Positions 34,696 through 43,461 are shown, counted from the first letter of the stretch. The stretch is 64,000 nucleotides of DNA from Sinorhizobium sp. A49 (GCF_002002725.1 NZ_MUNW01000032.1:434001-498000); one strand, 5' to 3'. Made by a program: numbers and translations. Notes: generated from the sequence alone by a model not told the origin.

Positions 34696-35385
34696 TCACG
34701 CCGCTGTCACAGAGCGCCCGATGCCCCCGTGCAGGTCAAGGCAACGCTCGAACCAGTCGGTAACCGGATCGCCCGGAGAAAGCAGGCGTTGCGGCGAAAC
34801 GATCCGCGCCCATTGCAGTGCACCGAAGACGATGTAGTCGGCAAAGAGCGGGCGCTCGCCGCCGAGATTGGGCTGAAACTTCAGCATATGGCGCAACGGT
34901 TCAAGCTTCTCGGAGAAGGTCGAAAGGGCCGCCCCACCGGTTTCGGCCACCGCTTCGAGAGTTGTGCCGAAACGGGCCTCGCGGCTTTCACGGAAATAGA
35001 CCCGGTCGACCGGGTCGAGACTGTCGTGGATATCCGTGATGACGATGCGGGCGATCGCCGGGTGCAGCGTCGTCTGTGACCAGCCCTCGACAAAGCGAGC
35101 CATGGCCACGCCACCCGGGCCGCCAAACAGCGATGGTCGATCCGGGTAGTTCTCCTCGAGATAGACGGCAATCGCGAAACTGTCCTGTACCAGCCGGTCG
35201 CCGTCGCGCAGGAGCGGCACGAGCTTGGTGGCGCCCTCCTCCACCTTCGGAATCTCGGTAAAACCGACCGGCACGACGTCGAAGTCGAGCCCCTTGTGCG
35301 CGAGCGACAGCTTGGTCTTCCAGACATGCGGCGAGAAAGGGCGGGCCCTGTCGGCGCCGCAAAGCGAATAAAGCTTCCTGCTCAC
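34696..35385 (-). CDS. Glutathione S-transferase family protein
   Basis: The 229-residue protein has an N-terminal thioredoxin-like domain (SRKLYSLCGADRARPFSPHVWK, then GATKLVPLLRDGDRLVQDSFAIA) and a helical C-terminal domain. The first Cys (SLCG) could serve as the catalytic residue in place of Ser or Tyr. The start appears to be GTG 35385, where GGAG lies 5 nt upstream. ATG starts further up (35421, 35472) add a less conserved leader. The substrate is unknown. Confidence 0.82.
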   Translation of the reverse strand: MSRKLYSLCGADRARPFSPHVWKTKLSLAHKGLDFDVVPVGFTEIPKVEEGATKLVPLLRDGDRLVQDSFAIAVYLEENYPDRPSLFGGPGGVAMARFVEGWSQTTLHPAIARIVITDIHDSLDPVDRVYFRESREARFGTTLEAVAETGGAALSTFSEKLEPLRHMLKFQPNLGGERPLFADYIVFGALQWARIVSPQRLLSPGDPVTDWFERCLDLHGGIGRSVTAA

Positions 35386-35524
35386 GTGATCTCCCTGCGA
35401 GAATGAATTGGCGTCTCCCATTGGAGGCCAGACGGGCCGCACGATCAAATCATTAAATTTCATGGGTGGCATTCGCCCTGGGAATGCGGATCTGCGCTAA
35501 TCTTCCCCCGCACGGGAGAAACAG

Positions 35525-36037
35525 ATGCTCGATCACTTTCGCATGTTCGCCGACTACAACAAATGGTCCAACCGCCGGCTCTACGCGGCGGCGGCAGAAC
35601 TGCCTGACAGCGAATTGAGGCAGAGCACGGGTGCGTTCTTCGGCTCGGTCCTTGCAACACTCAATCATATCCTTGCCGCCGATCGGATCTGGATGAAGCG
35701 CTTCACCGGCGAAGGCGAAGCACCGACGGCGCTCGATGTGACCCTCCACGACGATTTCGCCAGCCTTGCCGACGCCCGCGAGCGGGAAGATGCACGGATA
35801 GTCGCGTGGCTTGCCGGTCTCGACGAAGCGCGGCTTGCCGCCACCTTCAATTACACGACGCTGAGCTCACCAGTGATCATCACGCAGAAGCTCGGGCCAA
35901 CGCTCGCCCATGTCTTCAACCACCAGACGCATCATCGCGGCCAGGCACACGCGACGCTGACGGCGCTAGGCCGGCCGTCTATTGTGCTGGATCTCGCGTT
36001 CTTTCTGTGGAGCGAAGGCGAGAAGTGGGCGAGATAG
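35525..36037 (+). CDS. DinB family protein
   Basis: The 170-residue protein is a four-helix-bundle DinB/YfiT-like protein. Potential metal-binding histidines are in TLNHILAADRIW and FNHQTHHRGQAHATL, the typical three-His arrangement. Members act as metal-dependent thiol transferases or remain uncharacterised, and a role in damage response is only suggested by the family name. Its last 72 bp overlap the 3' end of the convergent AMP-ligase/acyltransferase gene. Confidence 0.88.
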   Translation: MLDHFRMFADYNKWSNRRLYAAAAELPDSELRQSTGAFFGSVLATLNHILAADRIWMKRFTGEGEAPTALDVTLHDDFASLADAREREDARIVAWLAGLDEARLAATFNYTTLSSPVIITQKLGPTLAHVFNHQTHHRGQAHATLTALGRPSIVLDLAFFLWSEGEKWAR

Positions 36038-38632
36038 AGCGGTCCACCGACTGCCCAACCGAACATGATTTGGACTCAGCCTCGCGCCGGCGGCCATCTT
36101 GAGCAGCCGGCTTTGCAGCAGCCATGCGGCGAGGCCAAGCGCAAGACCGCCTGCGATCGACATCATCGAGAACAGTACTGTCGGAAGCTGCCCCTGCGCC
36201 GGCGCCAGCAACAGTTCCGGCACGAAACGATGCAGGATATAGATATGGAAACCGGCAGCCGATAGCGGCAGCACGAGCTGTGCGGCCCAACGCGGCACGC
36301 TGACGCGGGGCGCATAGACCAGCACGACGAGCACCGCGATCAACAGCAGGTACTTGATCTTCGTACCGATCCACACACCCTCGTAGAGACCAAAGAACAG
36401 GAACGCACCCGTTCCCGCCGACACCAGCAGCAATCGCTGCAGATGCGTTTCGGCGATCGCCGCGCACCACCCGATCACCGCGAGATAGAAGATCCACGGC
36501 AGGGTGAAGATCTGCCGGTTGCCGATTGGCCACAACAGCGGCAAAGCCAGCCGGGCGGTCAGCGCCACACCGAGCAAGAGCACGCCTGTCGCAAAGGGTT
36601 GCCGGACCGCAATCCGCCGGAAGCGTGGGATCGCAAACAGCGCCACGAAGACCAGCATCATCTGGCAATAGGCTTCGATGAACCAGTAAATGTAAGGCAC
36701 CATCCCACGGGTCTCCGGATCGGCAAATCCGAAATTCCCGACGAGAAAGACGGAGGCCCAGGGGACCTCACCCCAAACGGCAGCATAGCCGGCGACGATG
36801 AGATAGTAAGGCACAAGGATCTGCGTCAGCGGCCGCAGGATGGCAAGACCGTCACCGGCCAGAAGCGGCCCCATCTGGAACCGGGCAAGACTGAAGCCGG
36901 CAAGGATGACCATCGCCGCCGAGCCGCCCGGCAGCGGCCACAAGGTCTCGTGGTGAAGAACAACGAGCAGGATCGCCAAGGCGCGGATGATGAGATCCAT
37001 TCCAATCCGCGTGGTCGCCGTTTCTCGCCTTTCCAGCGCCGCGAGCGTTGCAATCGGCATGGATTCCCACATTTCCGGCGCTTGGCCGAGCGCCTTCTCG
37101 AGACCGATCGAGAGCTGCACGAAACGCAGCGAATCTCCGCCAAGCGAGAGGAAACTGTCCTCCGGCTTCACCCTTGCAGGATAGAACACCTGCCGGAAAA
37201 GGCTCTCGATGCCTTGGCGATCACCGTCACCTACCGCGACCGCCTGCTTTGCTGCAAGGTTCAATGCGGTGTAGTCGACCTTGCCTGACGGCAATCTCGG
37301 GATATCCGGCACATGCGTAGCCCCGATATGGGCAAGTGTCAGACCGCTCGCTGTAACGAGCAGGCGTCGCACATCCTCGGGTTTGCCCTCGCCCTGGAAA
37401 AATGCATGCAGCCCTTCGTCATCGCCGACGATCGCCGCCACGATACCGCGCCGTTCCAGCGCCTGCTCGAGGGCGTCGTGCCCGATGCGCAGGCCGGCAA
37501 TCTTGGACATGCGCTTCATGCGCCCAACAATGCGGAAAAGACCATCTGCCTCGCGGACCGCCAGGTCGCCCGTACGCAGTTCCGTGAGGTCGGCACCGCG
37601 GGCCAGGTCCTGGCGCGACGATGCATAGCCCATCATCACATTGGGGCCGCGATAGACGAGTTCGCCGGCGACACCTGCACCGGCAACCGGACGCCGCTGT
37701 TCATCCTCGATCGACAGCGTGCCTCCGGGAATGGCAATGCCGATCCGATCCTCATTGCCCGCAAGCCGAGCCGGAGGCACATAGGCGATGCGGGCCGTCG
37801 CTTCGGTTTGACCGTACATGACGAACAGGTTGGCGCCTTGGGCGCGAAGATACGCGTCGTAGGCACGGACGCGCTCGGGCGCCAGACGTCCACCGGCAAC
37901 CGTCATAAAGCGCAGCTGCGGGAACAAACGATCGCGAAACCCGACCTTTTCCAGCAGTTCATACGAGTAAGGCACGCCGGAAAGATTGGTGCAGCCGCTG
38001 GCCGCAAGACCGTCGAGGAACCCCCGATCAAGGATCGAGCCGCTCGGAATGTAGAGGCCGGCGCCGACGCTCAGATGGGCATTCAGCACGGAAAGACCGT
38101 AGGAGTAATGCAGCGGCAGGATCAGGCAGGCGCGATCGTCGGCCCCAAGGTCGAGATACTCGACGATCGAGCGGGCATTGGCCGTAATATTGGCGGTGGA
38201 AAGCCGCACCGCCTTGCAGCACCCTGTACTGCCTGAGGTCGACAGCAGGACGCTGAGATCCGGATGAAGGGGCTCATCGCTGCCGCGAAGGTGTTCCGTT
38301 CGCCAGCGGCCGTCTGTGCGCCGATAGGCGCAGTCCGGCTCGAACGTGTCGGTCCAGGCTGCGGCGCCGGCGCCACGCGGTGCCTGCATGGCAACCACAT
38401 GTCCGGCCTTCAACGCTGCCAGATAGGCAATGATCGCGTGTTCGGAAAGCTCGGGCTCAAGCGTCACCAGCGCGCGGCTGCGCGGAAACAATGCAGCCTG
38501 ACGGTCAACCCTTTCGTGCAGTTCGCGGTAGCTCACCAGGCGCTGGCCGGGAAGAACCAGAGCGGCACGCTCGCCCCATGTCGCCAGGTCCGCAATGAAC
38601 GAAGGGGGCATTGTCGAACCGCCACTCTGCAT
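35966..38632 (-). CDS. Adenylation-carrier-acyltransferase 3 fusion protein
   Basis: The 888-residue protein joins three modules. An adenylate-forming domain (about residues 8-460) has core motif TSGSTGCCK (132-140), YGQTEAT (273-279), RTGDLAV and the catalytic Lys451 in LPSGKVDY. A phosphopantetheine carrier domain (about 465-540) has SLGGDSLRF with Ser501. An acyltransferase-3 membrane domain (about 545-860) has about ten helices and the family motif Arg550-x10-His561. The layout suggests loading of an acyl or aminoacyl group onto the internal carrier and transfer by the membrane domain to a surface glycan or lipid. The substrate is unknown. GGGAGG precedes ATG 38632. The 3' end overlaps dinB. 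Confidence 0.88.
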   Translation of the reverse strand: MQSGGSTMPPSFIADLATWGERAALVLPGQRLVSYRELHERVDRQAALFPRSRALVTLEPELSEHAIIAYLAALKAGHVVAMQAPRGAGAAAWTDTFEPDCAYRRTDGRWRTEHLRGSDEPLHPDLSVLLSTSGSTGCCKAVRLSTANITANARSIVEYLDLGADDRACLILPLHYSYGLSVLNAHLSVGAGLYIPSGSILDRGFLDGLAASGCTNLSGVPYSYELLEKVGFRDRLFPQLRFMTVAGGRLAPERVRAYDAYLRAQGANLFVMYGQTEATARIAYVPPARLAGNEDRIGIAIPGGTLSIEDEQRRPVAGAGVAGELVYRGPNVMMGYASSRQDLARGADLTELRTGDLAVREADGLFRIVGRMKRMSKIAGLRIGHDALEQALERRGIVAAIVGDDEGLHAFFQGEGKPEDVRRLLVTASGLTLAHIGATHVPDIPRLPSGKVDYTALNLAAKQAVAVGDGDRQGIESLFRQVFYPARVKPEDSFLSLGGDSLRFVQLSIGLEKALGQAPEMWESMPIATLAALERRETATTRIGMDLIIRALAILLVVLHHETLWPLPGGSAAMVILAGFSLARFQMGPLLAGDGLAILRPLTQILVPYYLIVAGYAAVWGEVPWASVFLVGNFGFADPETRGMVPYIYWFIEAYCQMMLVFVALFAIPRFRRIAVRQPFATGVLLLGVALTARLALPLLWPIGNRQIFTLPWIFYLAVIGWCAAIAETHLQRLLLVSAGTGAFLFFGLYEGVWIGTKIKYLLLIAVLVVLVYAPRVSVPRWAAQLVLPLSAAGFHIYILHRFVPELLLAPAQGQLPTVLFSMMSIAGGLALGLAAWLLQSRLLKMAAGARLSPNHVRLGSRWTALSRPLLAFAPQKEREIQHNRRPA

Positions 38633-38662
38633 TCGAGCCTCCCGCCCGATTTAGCAAGGCGG

Positions 38663-38689
38663 CATATAATTGCTGACTGGCTCCGTCAA
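38663..38689 (-). promoter_or_regulatory. Possible promoter of the adenylation-acyltransferase gene
   Basis: TTGACG is followed after 15 nt by TATATG on the minus strand, 31 nt before the start codon. The spacing is shorter than the usual 17, so this is tentative. The 249-bp gap to the divergent GGDEF gene also contains a TTGACA on the plus strand without a clear -10. Confidence 0.25.
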
Positions 38690-38881
38690 CTATAAACATG
38701 AACTAAAACAGCAAGTTTTGACACGCCTGCTCCGATCGGTTGCGTCGACCTCTCCTTCGGTGGGATTTCGGCAACCATACCGCGCGGATTAGGCCGCGCG
38801 TCCGCTGTCTTCAGACTCCCTTAAATGCGGCCCGCGCATAGTGTCCGCAGATCCGATACAGGCATCGAGGACGACCACGGA

Positions 38882-39967
38882 ATGACCAGGCAAGCCGCCG
38901 CGAACACCAGCCGATCTCAGACGAAGAGCACCGCCATCATTTTGAAGGTGGCGCACTCCATGTCTCAGCTTGGTATCGCGGCGCTGCCGCGCAACTATGA
39001 GCTTGTCTATGAAGCCTTGTCCGGCCGGTTGCCGCAGCTTTCGCGCGACCTATCCGCGCTCGGCGCCACACCGCAGCAGGAGGCCCTCGACGAACTCGGT
39101 TTCAAGCATCACCTCATAGCCCATGGAGCGCTTGCTGCCGATCGAGCGAGGGCAACGGCACAGGAAGAACTCAGCGACCTTGCCCTGCAGCTGAGGCACA
39201 GCCTGGCGCAACGGCATGCCTTCAGAAGTCAGCTTGACCGCTTCAAAGACCGCCTTGCCTCAGATCCGGTTGCGGGCCTTACGGAATTTGCCGATGACGC
39301 AGCAAGGCTGCGGGATGCGGCCGGCTTGCTGATGAATGAGGAACAGGCGTTTCTGACGGCCTTGCAATCAAGTGCCGAGCGCTTTGCGGCGCTGGAAGGC
39401 GCGTTCGCCGAAAGCCGCAAGCCGTTGACCCGAGACCCCGTCACCGGCCTGCCCAATCGCCTGGCCCTGTCAGCACGCTTGAAAACACTGCTTGAATCCG
39501 AAGGCGAAACACAGCCGGTTGCCCTGATTGTGGCGTCCGTCGAAGGGCTGCGCGGCATCGCGGAGCAGCATGGCGCCGCCACCGCGGAAAAGGCGCTCGG
39601 CAAGCTTTCGACACTGTTTCGCAAGTCGATCAAGAAGAGCGACTTCGTTGCGCGCGTCGGCGGCCAGGAGTTTGCTTTCCTATGCAGCGATGTCACAGAG
39701 GAGAATGCCCAAGCGATTGCGCAACGCATCCGGCAATCGGTGGAGGCGTTGCGCGTCGCCCTGCCTGGCCGCGCCTTCACGGCCGAAACGCTTTCGCTCG
39801 CGGCCGGGATCGCGATGGCCCAGCCGATGGCGCCGCCGACCGATGTCGTGCAGCAGGCAGAATTGGCGCTTGCTGCGCTGCGCGCCGGCTCCCGCTCGGG
39901 CGTTCTCGTTTATTCGGCAGAGCTTGGCGGCAGGCGGGCCAGGACCTATTCGCCGCACGCCGCCTGA
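38882..39967 (+). CDS. Degenerate GGDEF-domain protein
   Basis: The 361-residue protein has a helical N-terminal half (to about residue 180) without transmembrane segments or a recognised sensor. A GGDEF domain follows, starting at RDPVTGLPNR. The signature is GGQEF (260-264), with Gln replacing the catalytic Asp/Glu. The upstream metal-ligand motif, normally D-x-D-x-F-K, reads ASVEGLR, and no RxxD inhibitory site is present. It is therefore unlikely to make cyclic di-GMP and may act as a GTP or protein-binding scaffold. ATG 38882 is used because the regular helix begins there. Confidence 0.85.
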   Translation: MTRQAAANTSRSQTKSTAIILKVAHSMSQLGIAALPRNYELVYEALSGRLPQLSRDLSALGATPQQEALDELGFKHHLIAHGALAADRARATAQEELSDLALQLRHSLAQRHAFRSQLDRFKDRLASDPVAGLTEFADDAARLRDAAGLLMNEEQAFLTALQSSAERFAALEGAFAESRKPLTRDPVTGLPNRLALSARLKTLLESEGETQPVALIVASVEGLRGIAEQHGAATAEKALGKLSTLFRKSIKKSDFVARVGGQEFAFLCSDVTEENAQAIAQRIRQSVEALRVALPGRAFTAETLSLAAGIAMAQPMAPPTDVVQQAELALAALRAGSRSGVLVYSAELGGRRARTYSPHAA

Positions 39968-40051
39968 GGCACATCGCAATCGCGAGAATCCGCCTGCCGC
40001 GCTTCAAGCGGTTGGTTTTGCGTGACATGCCTTGGCCGCGAGCGCCTTTGC

Positions 40052-40522
40052 CTATGCGGCCTCGGCCTGCCGCTCATAGCCAATCATCCGGCTCGTGCCG
40101 ATTTCGCAAGCCTTGTCACCGAGCCGGCCGAGCAGCCGGTAGAGATCCGTGCGCTCCGCATCATCGAGCGCCGAGAAAAGCTGCTCGATCACCTGGCGAC
40201 GGGGCTGAAGCGCTGCCTCCAGACCGGTCCGGCCGAGATCGGTAATCGAAATGATCTTCGCCCGCCGATCCTCGGGGTCCGGCACGCGGACAACCATGCC
40301 GTCCCGCTCCAGTCCATCGATCGCCTCGGTCACCGTTCGCGGAGCAAAGCTGAGCGCTGAAGCGATGTCGGCACAGCGGCAAGGGCCGAGTTCACTGAGG
40401 TAGAACAGGAACTTGCTGCGCGCAAGCGAGACGCCTTCTTCACTCATCGACGCGTTCACCAGGCGATGGACGCGATGATAGAGTTCGAAGAGCCGTTCTG
40501 CGACTTGAATTTTTTCTGTCAT
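40052..40522 (-). CDS. MarR family transcriptional regulator
   Basis: The 156-residue protein has a winged helix with CRCADIASALSFAPRTVTEAIDGLERDG as recognition region and DPEDRRAKIISIT as the wing, both typical of MarR. Flanking helices should form the dimer interface. It may control the two small secreted protein genes upstream on the same strand or its own gene. A strong hairpin lies 32 nt before its start. Confidence 0.9.
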   Translation of the reverse strand: MTEKIQVAERLFELYHRVHRLVNASMSEEGVSLARSKFLFYLSELGPCRCADIASALSFAPRTVTEAIDGLERDGMVVRVPDPEDRRAKIISITDLGRTGLEAALQPRRQVIEQLFSALDDAERTDLYRLLGRLGDKACEIGTSRMIGYERQAEAA

Positions 40523-40553
40523 GGCAAATCACCTCATTGGCAACGCCAAAACG

Positions 40554-40590
40554 AGATAACCCGGCCCCGCGTGGCGGGACCGGGTTATCT
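40554..40590 (-). terminator. Long hairpin between small secreted gene and MarR gene
   Basis: Outer arms AGATAACCCGG and CCGGGTTATCT pair over 11 bp, then after one mismatch an inner CCCGC/GCGGG stem closes a 3-nt loop. On the minus strand it is followed by CGTTTTGG. It fits a terminator for the small secreted gene and would lie in or before the leader of the marR transcript. Confidence 0.7.
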
Positions 40591-40610
40591 GGTCGTCCGT
40601 CTGGCGTGGG

Positions 40611-40889
40611 TTATTGATTGTCCTGGCTGGCCTTGCCGAATGCCTTTGCGTGGCCGTTGGCAATCGCACCGGTCGCGGCGGCATCAACCGACCTGTTCTC
40701 GATTCCGGCGTAATAGTCACCGCTTTCGACCGTGCTTGCGGATACGCCTGTACCTGCCGAAGCGGCAGCGCGACCGGTAAACAGCGGCGCCGGGCTGACG
40801 CCTTCATAGTAGCTGCCGCCGGCAATGGCCGCGGATGCGCTGGCAAACGTCGCTGCTGCAACGAGAAGCGTTGCGATGGACTTAGTCAT
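40611..40889 (-). CDS. Small secreted protein with SYYEG motif (copy A)
   Basis: The 92-residue product has a signal peptide (TLLVAAATFASASAAIA) followed directly by GGSYYEGVSPAPLFT, a Ser/Ala/Thr-rich linker and DYYAGIENR. It is a clear paralogue of the next gene, which shares GGSYYEG.SP.PLFT after the signal. I do not recognise a named family. A hydrophilic, low-complexity tail suggests a periplasmic or surface peptide. It has a strong terminator downstream. Confidence 0.8.
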   Translation of the reverse strand: MTKSIATLLVAAATFASASAAIAGGSYYEGVSPAPLFTGRAAASAGTGVSASTVESGDYYAGIENRSVDAAATGAIANGHAKAFGKASQDNQ

Positions 40890-40958
40890 GGGTCTGTTCC
40901 TTGATGGGGATGGAGTGCCATGGGGCCGGAAGCCCCATGGCCGGCGGCGCAGTGCGCC

Positions 40959-41246
40959 TTAGCGGGAGATGCCCTGGTAGTATTCGCCTTCGCCGCCCTG
41001 AGCGAGCCGCGGCTTGGCGTCGTAGTTGTAAACCGAGCCGGTGGCCGTGCGGTCGATATAGCCGGCTTCCGAACCACGGATGTTCAGGGTGGAGCTACCG
41101 GCGGTCTTCGGCGCGCGTTCAGTAAACAGCGGGGTCGGGCTGATGCCTTCGTAATAGCTGCCGCCGGCAAAAGCAGCGGAGGCGCCGCCGATTACGGCAG
41201 TTGCAACGAGGGCTGCGGCGAGTGCGGTGTGGATCGAGGTTTTCAT
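40959..41246 (-). CDS. Small secreted protein with SYYEG motif (copy B)
   Basis: The 95-residue paralogue of the preceding entry has a signal peptide ending ASAAFA, then GGSYYEGISPTPLFT and a hydrophilic middle with RTATGSVYNYD. It ends in EYYQGISR, so a YYxGI-type motif occurs at both ends. Start 41246 is supported by CAGGAG 8 nt upstream. Copies A and B are 69 nt apart and same-stranded, which suggests tandem duplication. A perfect 18-bp palindrome lies in the leader. Confidence 0.82.
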   Translation of the reverse strand: MKTSIHTALAAALVATAVIGGASAAFAGGSYYEGISPTPLFTERAPKTAGSSTLNIRGSEAGYIDRTATGSVYNYDAKPRLAQGGEGEYYQGISR

Positions 41247-41571
41247 CGTCTTTGCTCCTGGGAGGCTCGTTCGATTGAACGAGGGTTTCGTCAAAACTAT
41301 GTTTGGCCGGATCGGTCTTTCCTGGAACGCGGTGGCCTTGCCGATGGCGTTCAGTCGATCGAGGCGGTCGGAAGAGCCTTTCGCTGCCCTTCGCTTAAAC
41401 AGATGGTCCCTCACGATGAGGATGTGTAGTATCGATTGTCGGAACGCGTTGTTCATGAATTGATAACAATCGCCCCTTGAAAACCGCGAACCTCGCCTCA
41501 AGGCGGAGGCTCGAAACGACAGCCGCCGCACAGCTCTTGCCTTCCGCCCTGACTCCGGGCAAAAGGCCGCA
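41247..41571. other. Gene-free region between small secreted gene and ABC-F gene
   Basis: This 325-bp divergent region has no credible gene. It contains a perfect palindrome at 41266-41283 (CTCGTTC-GATT-GAACGAG), 20 nt before the start of the small secreted gene. Nearer the ABC-F gene lie an 8-bp palindrome AACGCGTT at 41443-41450 and flanking arms CGATTGT/ACAATCG at 41433 and 41466. I could not fix a promoter for either gene. Confidence 0.5.
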
Positions 41572-43461
41572 ATGATCCAGATTTCCGGCCTTTCCGCCCG
41601 CATCGCGGGCCGTCTCCTCATCGAAAACGCATCCGTGACGCTGCCTGCAGGCACGAAGGCCGGGCTTGTGGGGCGAAACGGCGCCGGAAAATCGACGCTG
41701 TTCCGCATCATCACCGGCGAATTCGCGTCGGAAGCCGGCACGATCGCGCTGCCGAAGAACGCGCGCATCGGCCAGGTGGCGCAGGAAGCGCCCGGCACCG
41801 AGGAACCGCTGATCGAGATCGTGCTCAAGGCCGATAAGGAACGCACGGCACTGGTCACCGAAGCGGAAACCGCGACGGATCCGCACCGCATTGCCGAAAT
41901 CCAGACGCGGCTTGCCGATATTGGAGCCCACTCGGCCGAAGCGCGCGCGGCAAGCATTCTCGCAGGCCTCGGCTTTGACCATGAGGCGCAGCTGCGCCCT
42001 GCCTCCTCCTTCTCCGGCGGCTGGCGAATGCGGGTGGCGCTGGCCGGCGTGCTCTTTTCCGAGCCGGACCTGCTGCTGCTCGACGAGCCGACCAACTATC
42101 TCGACCTTGAAGGCACGCTCTGGCTCGAGGATTACATTCGCCGCTATCCGCACACGGTCATCATCATCAGCCACGACCGCGACCTGTTGAATACGGCTGT
42201 CAACGCCATCGTGCATCTCGACCAGAAGAAGCTCACCTACTATCGCGGTCCCTACGACCAGTTCGAGCGGCAGAAGGCGGAAGCCGACGAGCTGCAGATG
42301 AAGGCGAAGGCGAAGAACGACGCGGCGCGAAAGCACCTCCAGAGCTTCATCGACCGCTTCAAGGCCAAGGCCACCAAGGCACGTCAGGCTCAGAGCCGCG
42401 TCAAGGCGCTGGAGCGCATGGGCACGATTGCGGCCGTAATCGAGGATCATGTCCAAGGCTTCTCCTTCCCCGATCCAGAGAAGGAAGCCGCATCGCCGAT
42501 CATCGCCGTCACGAGCGGCACCGTCGGATACGAGCCGGGAAAACCGATCCTCAAGCGCCTGAACCTCCGCATCGACACCGACGATCGCATCGCTTTGCTC
42601 GGCTCGAACGGCAACGGCAAGTCGACCTTCGCCAAGTTCATTTCCGGGCGGCTTGCGCCGGAATCCGGCGAACTGAAGATCGCGCCGAACCTCAAGGTCG
42701 GTTTCTTCGCGCAGCACCAGCTGGACGATCTGATCCCGACACAAAGCGCCGTCGAACACGTGCGGCGCCGCATGCCGGAGGCACCGGAAGCGAAGGTGCG
42801 TGCCCGCGTGGCGCAGATGGGCCTGGCGACCGAGAAGATGGAGACGCCGGCCAAGGACCTGTCGGGCGGCGAAAAGGCACGCCTGCTGATGGGGCTTGCC
42901 GCCTTCGACGCTCCCAACCTCCTGATCCTCGACGAGCCGACCAACCATTTGGATATCGACAGCCGCAATGCGCTAATCACCGCGCTCAACGACTATTCCG
43001 GCGCGGTGATCCTGATCTCGCACGACCGCCACCTGATCGAGGCGACCGCCGACCGACTGTGGCTCGTGCGGGACGGAACGGTAACGAGCTACGACGGCGA
43101 CCTCGAGGACTATCGAAGCCTGATCGTCGGTGGCCCGAAGGCGAAGGAAGACAAGTCCAAGTCAGCCGGCGCGGACGATTCGCTGTCGAAGGCGGACCAG
43201 CGCAAAGCCAATGCGGACAAGCGCGCCTCCCTCGCCCCGTTGAGGAAAAAGATCAACGAAATCGAATCGCTGACGGGAAAGCTGGAGAAAGTGATTCAAG
43301 CACTCGACGCCGAACTCGCCAATCCTGCGCTCTATGAAAAGACGCCGGCGAAAGCCGCACAGAAGGCCAAGGAACGCTCTGACGCGGTTGAAAAACTGGC
43401 GCACGCGGAGGAACAATGGCTCGAGCTTTCTTCCGAATACGAAGAGGCGATGGCCAGTTGA
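41572..43461 (+). CDS. ABC-F family ATPase
   Basis: The 629-residue cytoplasmic protein carries two ABC ATPase domains and no transmembrane helices. Walker A is GRNGAGKST and GSNGNGKST, signatures are FSGGWRMRVALAG and LSGGEKARLLMG, and both Walker B sites read LDEPTNxLD. The inter-domain linker is helical and basic, as in ABC-F proteins that act on the ribosomal E site. A charged C-terminal coiled coil (about 560-629) resembles Uup. It probably helps rescue or restart ribosomes, although substrate detail varies within the family. Confidence 0.93.
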   Translation: MIQISGLSARIAGRLLIENASVTLPAGTKAGLVGRNGAGKSTLFRIITGEFASEAGTIALPKNARIGQVAQEAPGTEEPLIEIVLKADKERTALVTEAETATDPHRIAEIQTRLADIGAHSAEARAASILAGLGFDHEAQLRPASSFSGGWRMRVALAGVLFSEPDLLLLDEPTNYLDLEGTLWLEDYIRRYPHTVIIISHDRDLLNTAVNAIVHLDQKKLTYYRGPYDQFERQKAEADELQMKAKAKNDAARKHLQSFIDRFKAKATKARQAQSRVKALERMGTIAAVIEDHVQGFSFPDPEKEAASPIIAVTSGTVGYEPGKPILKRLNLRIDTDDRIALLGSNGNGKSTFAKFISGRLAPESGELKIAPNLKVGFFAQHQLDDLIPTQSAVEHVRRRMPEAPEAKVRARVAQMGLATEKMETPAKDLSGGEKARLLMGLAAFDAPNLLILDEPTNHLDIDSRNALITALNDYSGAVILISHDRHLIEATADRLWLVRDGTVTSYDGDLEDYRSLIVGGPKAKEDKSKSAGADDSLSKADQRKANADKRASLAPLRKKINEIESLTGKLEKVIQALDAELANPALYEKTPAKAAQKAKERSDAVEKLAHAEEQWLELSSEYEEAMAS

